Shown here: positions 32,706 to 33,485 of the stretch, piece by piece
Numbering within the stretch: the stretch's first letter is position 1
Layout: every line of letters starts with the position of its first letter
IMG/VR virus record: IMGVR_UViG_3300035698_029652
Coordinates: 1 to 33,485 of that record
Reading direction: 5' to 3' (one strand)
Source: a virus
DNA length: 33,485 nt
Notes under the pieces: model-generated
What the model was told of the DNA's origin: nothing
The model's database searches: none
The model's input: the letters and a program-made list of their open reading frames with translations, nothing else
Program-made: the position numbers and the translations under genes

Positions 32706-33485
32706 TTATTCTTCTGGCTTAGAAACACATTTAGTTACTTTTATTTTTTTAGCAAAGTTATCAAGAAAATTAGTTACATCATAAGTATCTGTTAAGTTAT
32801 TCAATTCGAGTAATCTTCTAGTTCCATATTTAATACTTTGTTTACCTGAAACGAAGTAATCATCTATAAAAGAAGTTGCAGTATTGAGATCATTGAAACT
32901 GTCTGTTAAATAAAGTTTTCTGTATTTTTTTGCTCTGTCTAGATCAATTTGTGTAATACCACTTATCTTAATCTTTTCAATTAAAGCTAATACTTCACTT
33001 TCTACTCTAGGTATATTTTCTTTTGAAGTGCTTATATCAATTGTAAATAATCCTCTGTGTTTTATAGGTTCACTATAAGCACTTATTGCATAACAAAGTC
33101 CTAACTCATCTCTTATTTTTCTATAAAGAACTGAAGATAAACCAGAAGCTAAAATATTAGAAAGAGTTTCAGTATCAAAATTATTCAAATGATAATCTTT
33201 ATTATTATGGGCTTCCATTGTAAAAAGAATTTTTTGTATTCTATCTTCTTCTATTTCTAGATTTTCTAAATTTAATTTTTGTGCGAATAAATTATTTTCT
33301 TCATTTTGTATATAATTTCTATCTATATCATCTAAGTTATCTATTCCGTTTATCGGATAACCCATTTTTATTATTTCTTCATTAAATGTTTCTCTTACGA
33401 TTTGTCTTGCTTCTATCTCATTAAAGTTACCTGCAACTGCAAATACAACGTCTCTAGTAGCTCGTCTATAAAAGTTCTTCATCTC
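32706..33485 (-). CDS. M16-family (insulinase/pitrilysin-like) metallopeptidase, C-terminal part (partial)
   Basis: About 259 residues of a larger protein; the frame runs past the window edge, and the Met at 33482 is probably internal. FYRRATRDVVFAVAGNFN fits the segment of M16 enzymes that follows the zinc-binding half. Then come FTMEAHN, LSNILASGLSSVLYRKIRDE with LGLCYAISAYSE (near 107-134), and GITQIDLDRAKKYR (near 191-204), matching the family's second domain (the R/Y region that grips substrate). The zinc motif HxxEH must lie to the right of the window. M16 peptidases degrade peptides or process leader sequences. A phage copy is unusual; it could trim a virion or host-targeted protein. 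Confidence in family is high, in role low. Confidence 0.78.
   Translation of the reverse strand, partial: EMKNFYRRATRDVVFAVAGNFNEIEARQIVRETFNEEIIKMGYPINGIDNLDDIDRNYIQNEENNLFAQKLNLENLEIEEDRIQKILFTMEAHNNKDYHLNNFDTETLSNILASGLSSVLYRKIRDELGLCYAISAYSEPIKHRGLFTIDISTSKENIPRVESEVLALIEKIKISGITQIDLDRAKKYRKLYLTDSFNDLNTATSFIDDYFVSGKQSIKYGTRRLLELNNLTDTYDVTNFLDNFAKKIKVTKCVSKPEE

Noticed and set aside
1-33485. tRNA genes, CRISPR arrays, insertion sequences, att sites
   Set aside because: No cloverleaf-like segment, regularly spaced repeats or inverted-repeat-bounded transposase was seen by reading; a tRNA scan was not possible.
1-33485. Recoded stop codons (as in some gut phages)
   Set aside because: TAA, TAG and TGA all end genes at sensible places next to ribosome binding sites or terminators, and no gene needs stop readthrough.

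Overview
The window is part of the genome of a large, AT-rich contractile-tailed bacteriophage (a myovirus, probably of jumbo size). It carries a nearly complete morphogenesis set: terminase large subunit, portal, prohead protease, major capsid protein, tail sheath and tail tube. It also carries replication genes (zinc-finger/TOPRIM primase, RNase HI, family B DNA polymerase), a GroEL-like chaperonin and the C-terminal part of an M16 peptidase. No host gene, tRNA, CRISPR array or insertion sequence was seen. The host cannot be named from the sequence. The standard genetic code works throughout, and starts are ATG with a few TTG and GTG, mostly preceded by clear Shine-Dalgarno sites.

Layout. 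1-2217 (+): the end of a CxxC protein whose reading frame appears to shift +1 at a UUU_CGA site, then the chaperonin. 2274-10211 (+): unknown genes mixed with primase, RNase HI, a membrane-anchored lytic transglycosylase and a histidine-motif (HNH-like) protein. 10255-12449 (-): prohead protease, a probable virion/neck protein and a protein with a two-fold internal repeat. 12544-24633 (+): an acidic protein that may be scaffold, the major capsid protein, a terminase gene split by a group I intron, three unknown genes, a very long tail sheath and the tail tube. 24680-31874 (-): the family B polymerase in two genes, then an unknown gene, then the portal. 31977-32666 (+): a charged unknown protein. 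32706-33485 (-): an M16 peptidase cut by the window edge.

How it fits together. The protease, acidic protein and capsid protein lie side by side around a divergent promoter region, as expected for prohead assembly and maturation. Terminase and portal form the packaging motor, and sheath plus tube form the contractile tail. T4-late-like TATAAATA boxes lie just upstream of the protease, capsid and terminase genes, suggesting T4-like late transcription. Strong hairpin terminators close most transcription units, including those between convergent genes.

Most unusual points: (1) the DNA polymerase is split between motifs A and B and the halves lie in reversed order, C-terminal half first; (2) a group I intron sits exactly at the Walker A codons of the terminase; (3) a probable +1 frameshift at UUU_CGA near the left edge; (4) a broken small reading frame on the opposite strand between the polymerase halves; (5) a phage-borne M16 peptidase and a chaperonin.
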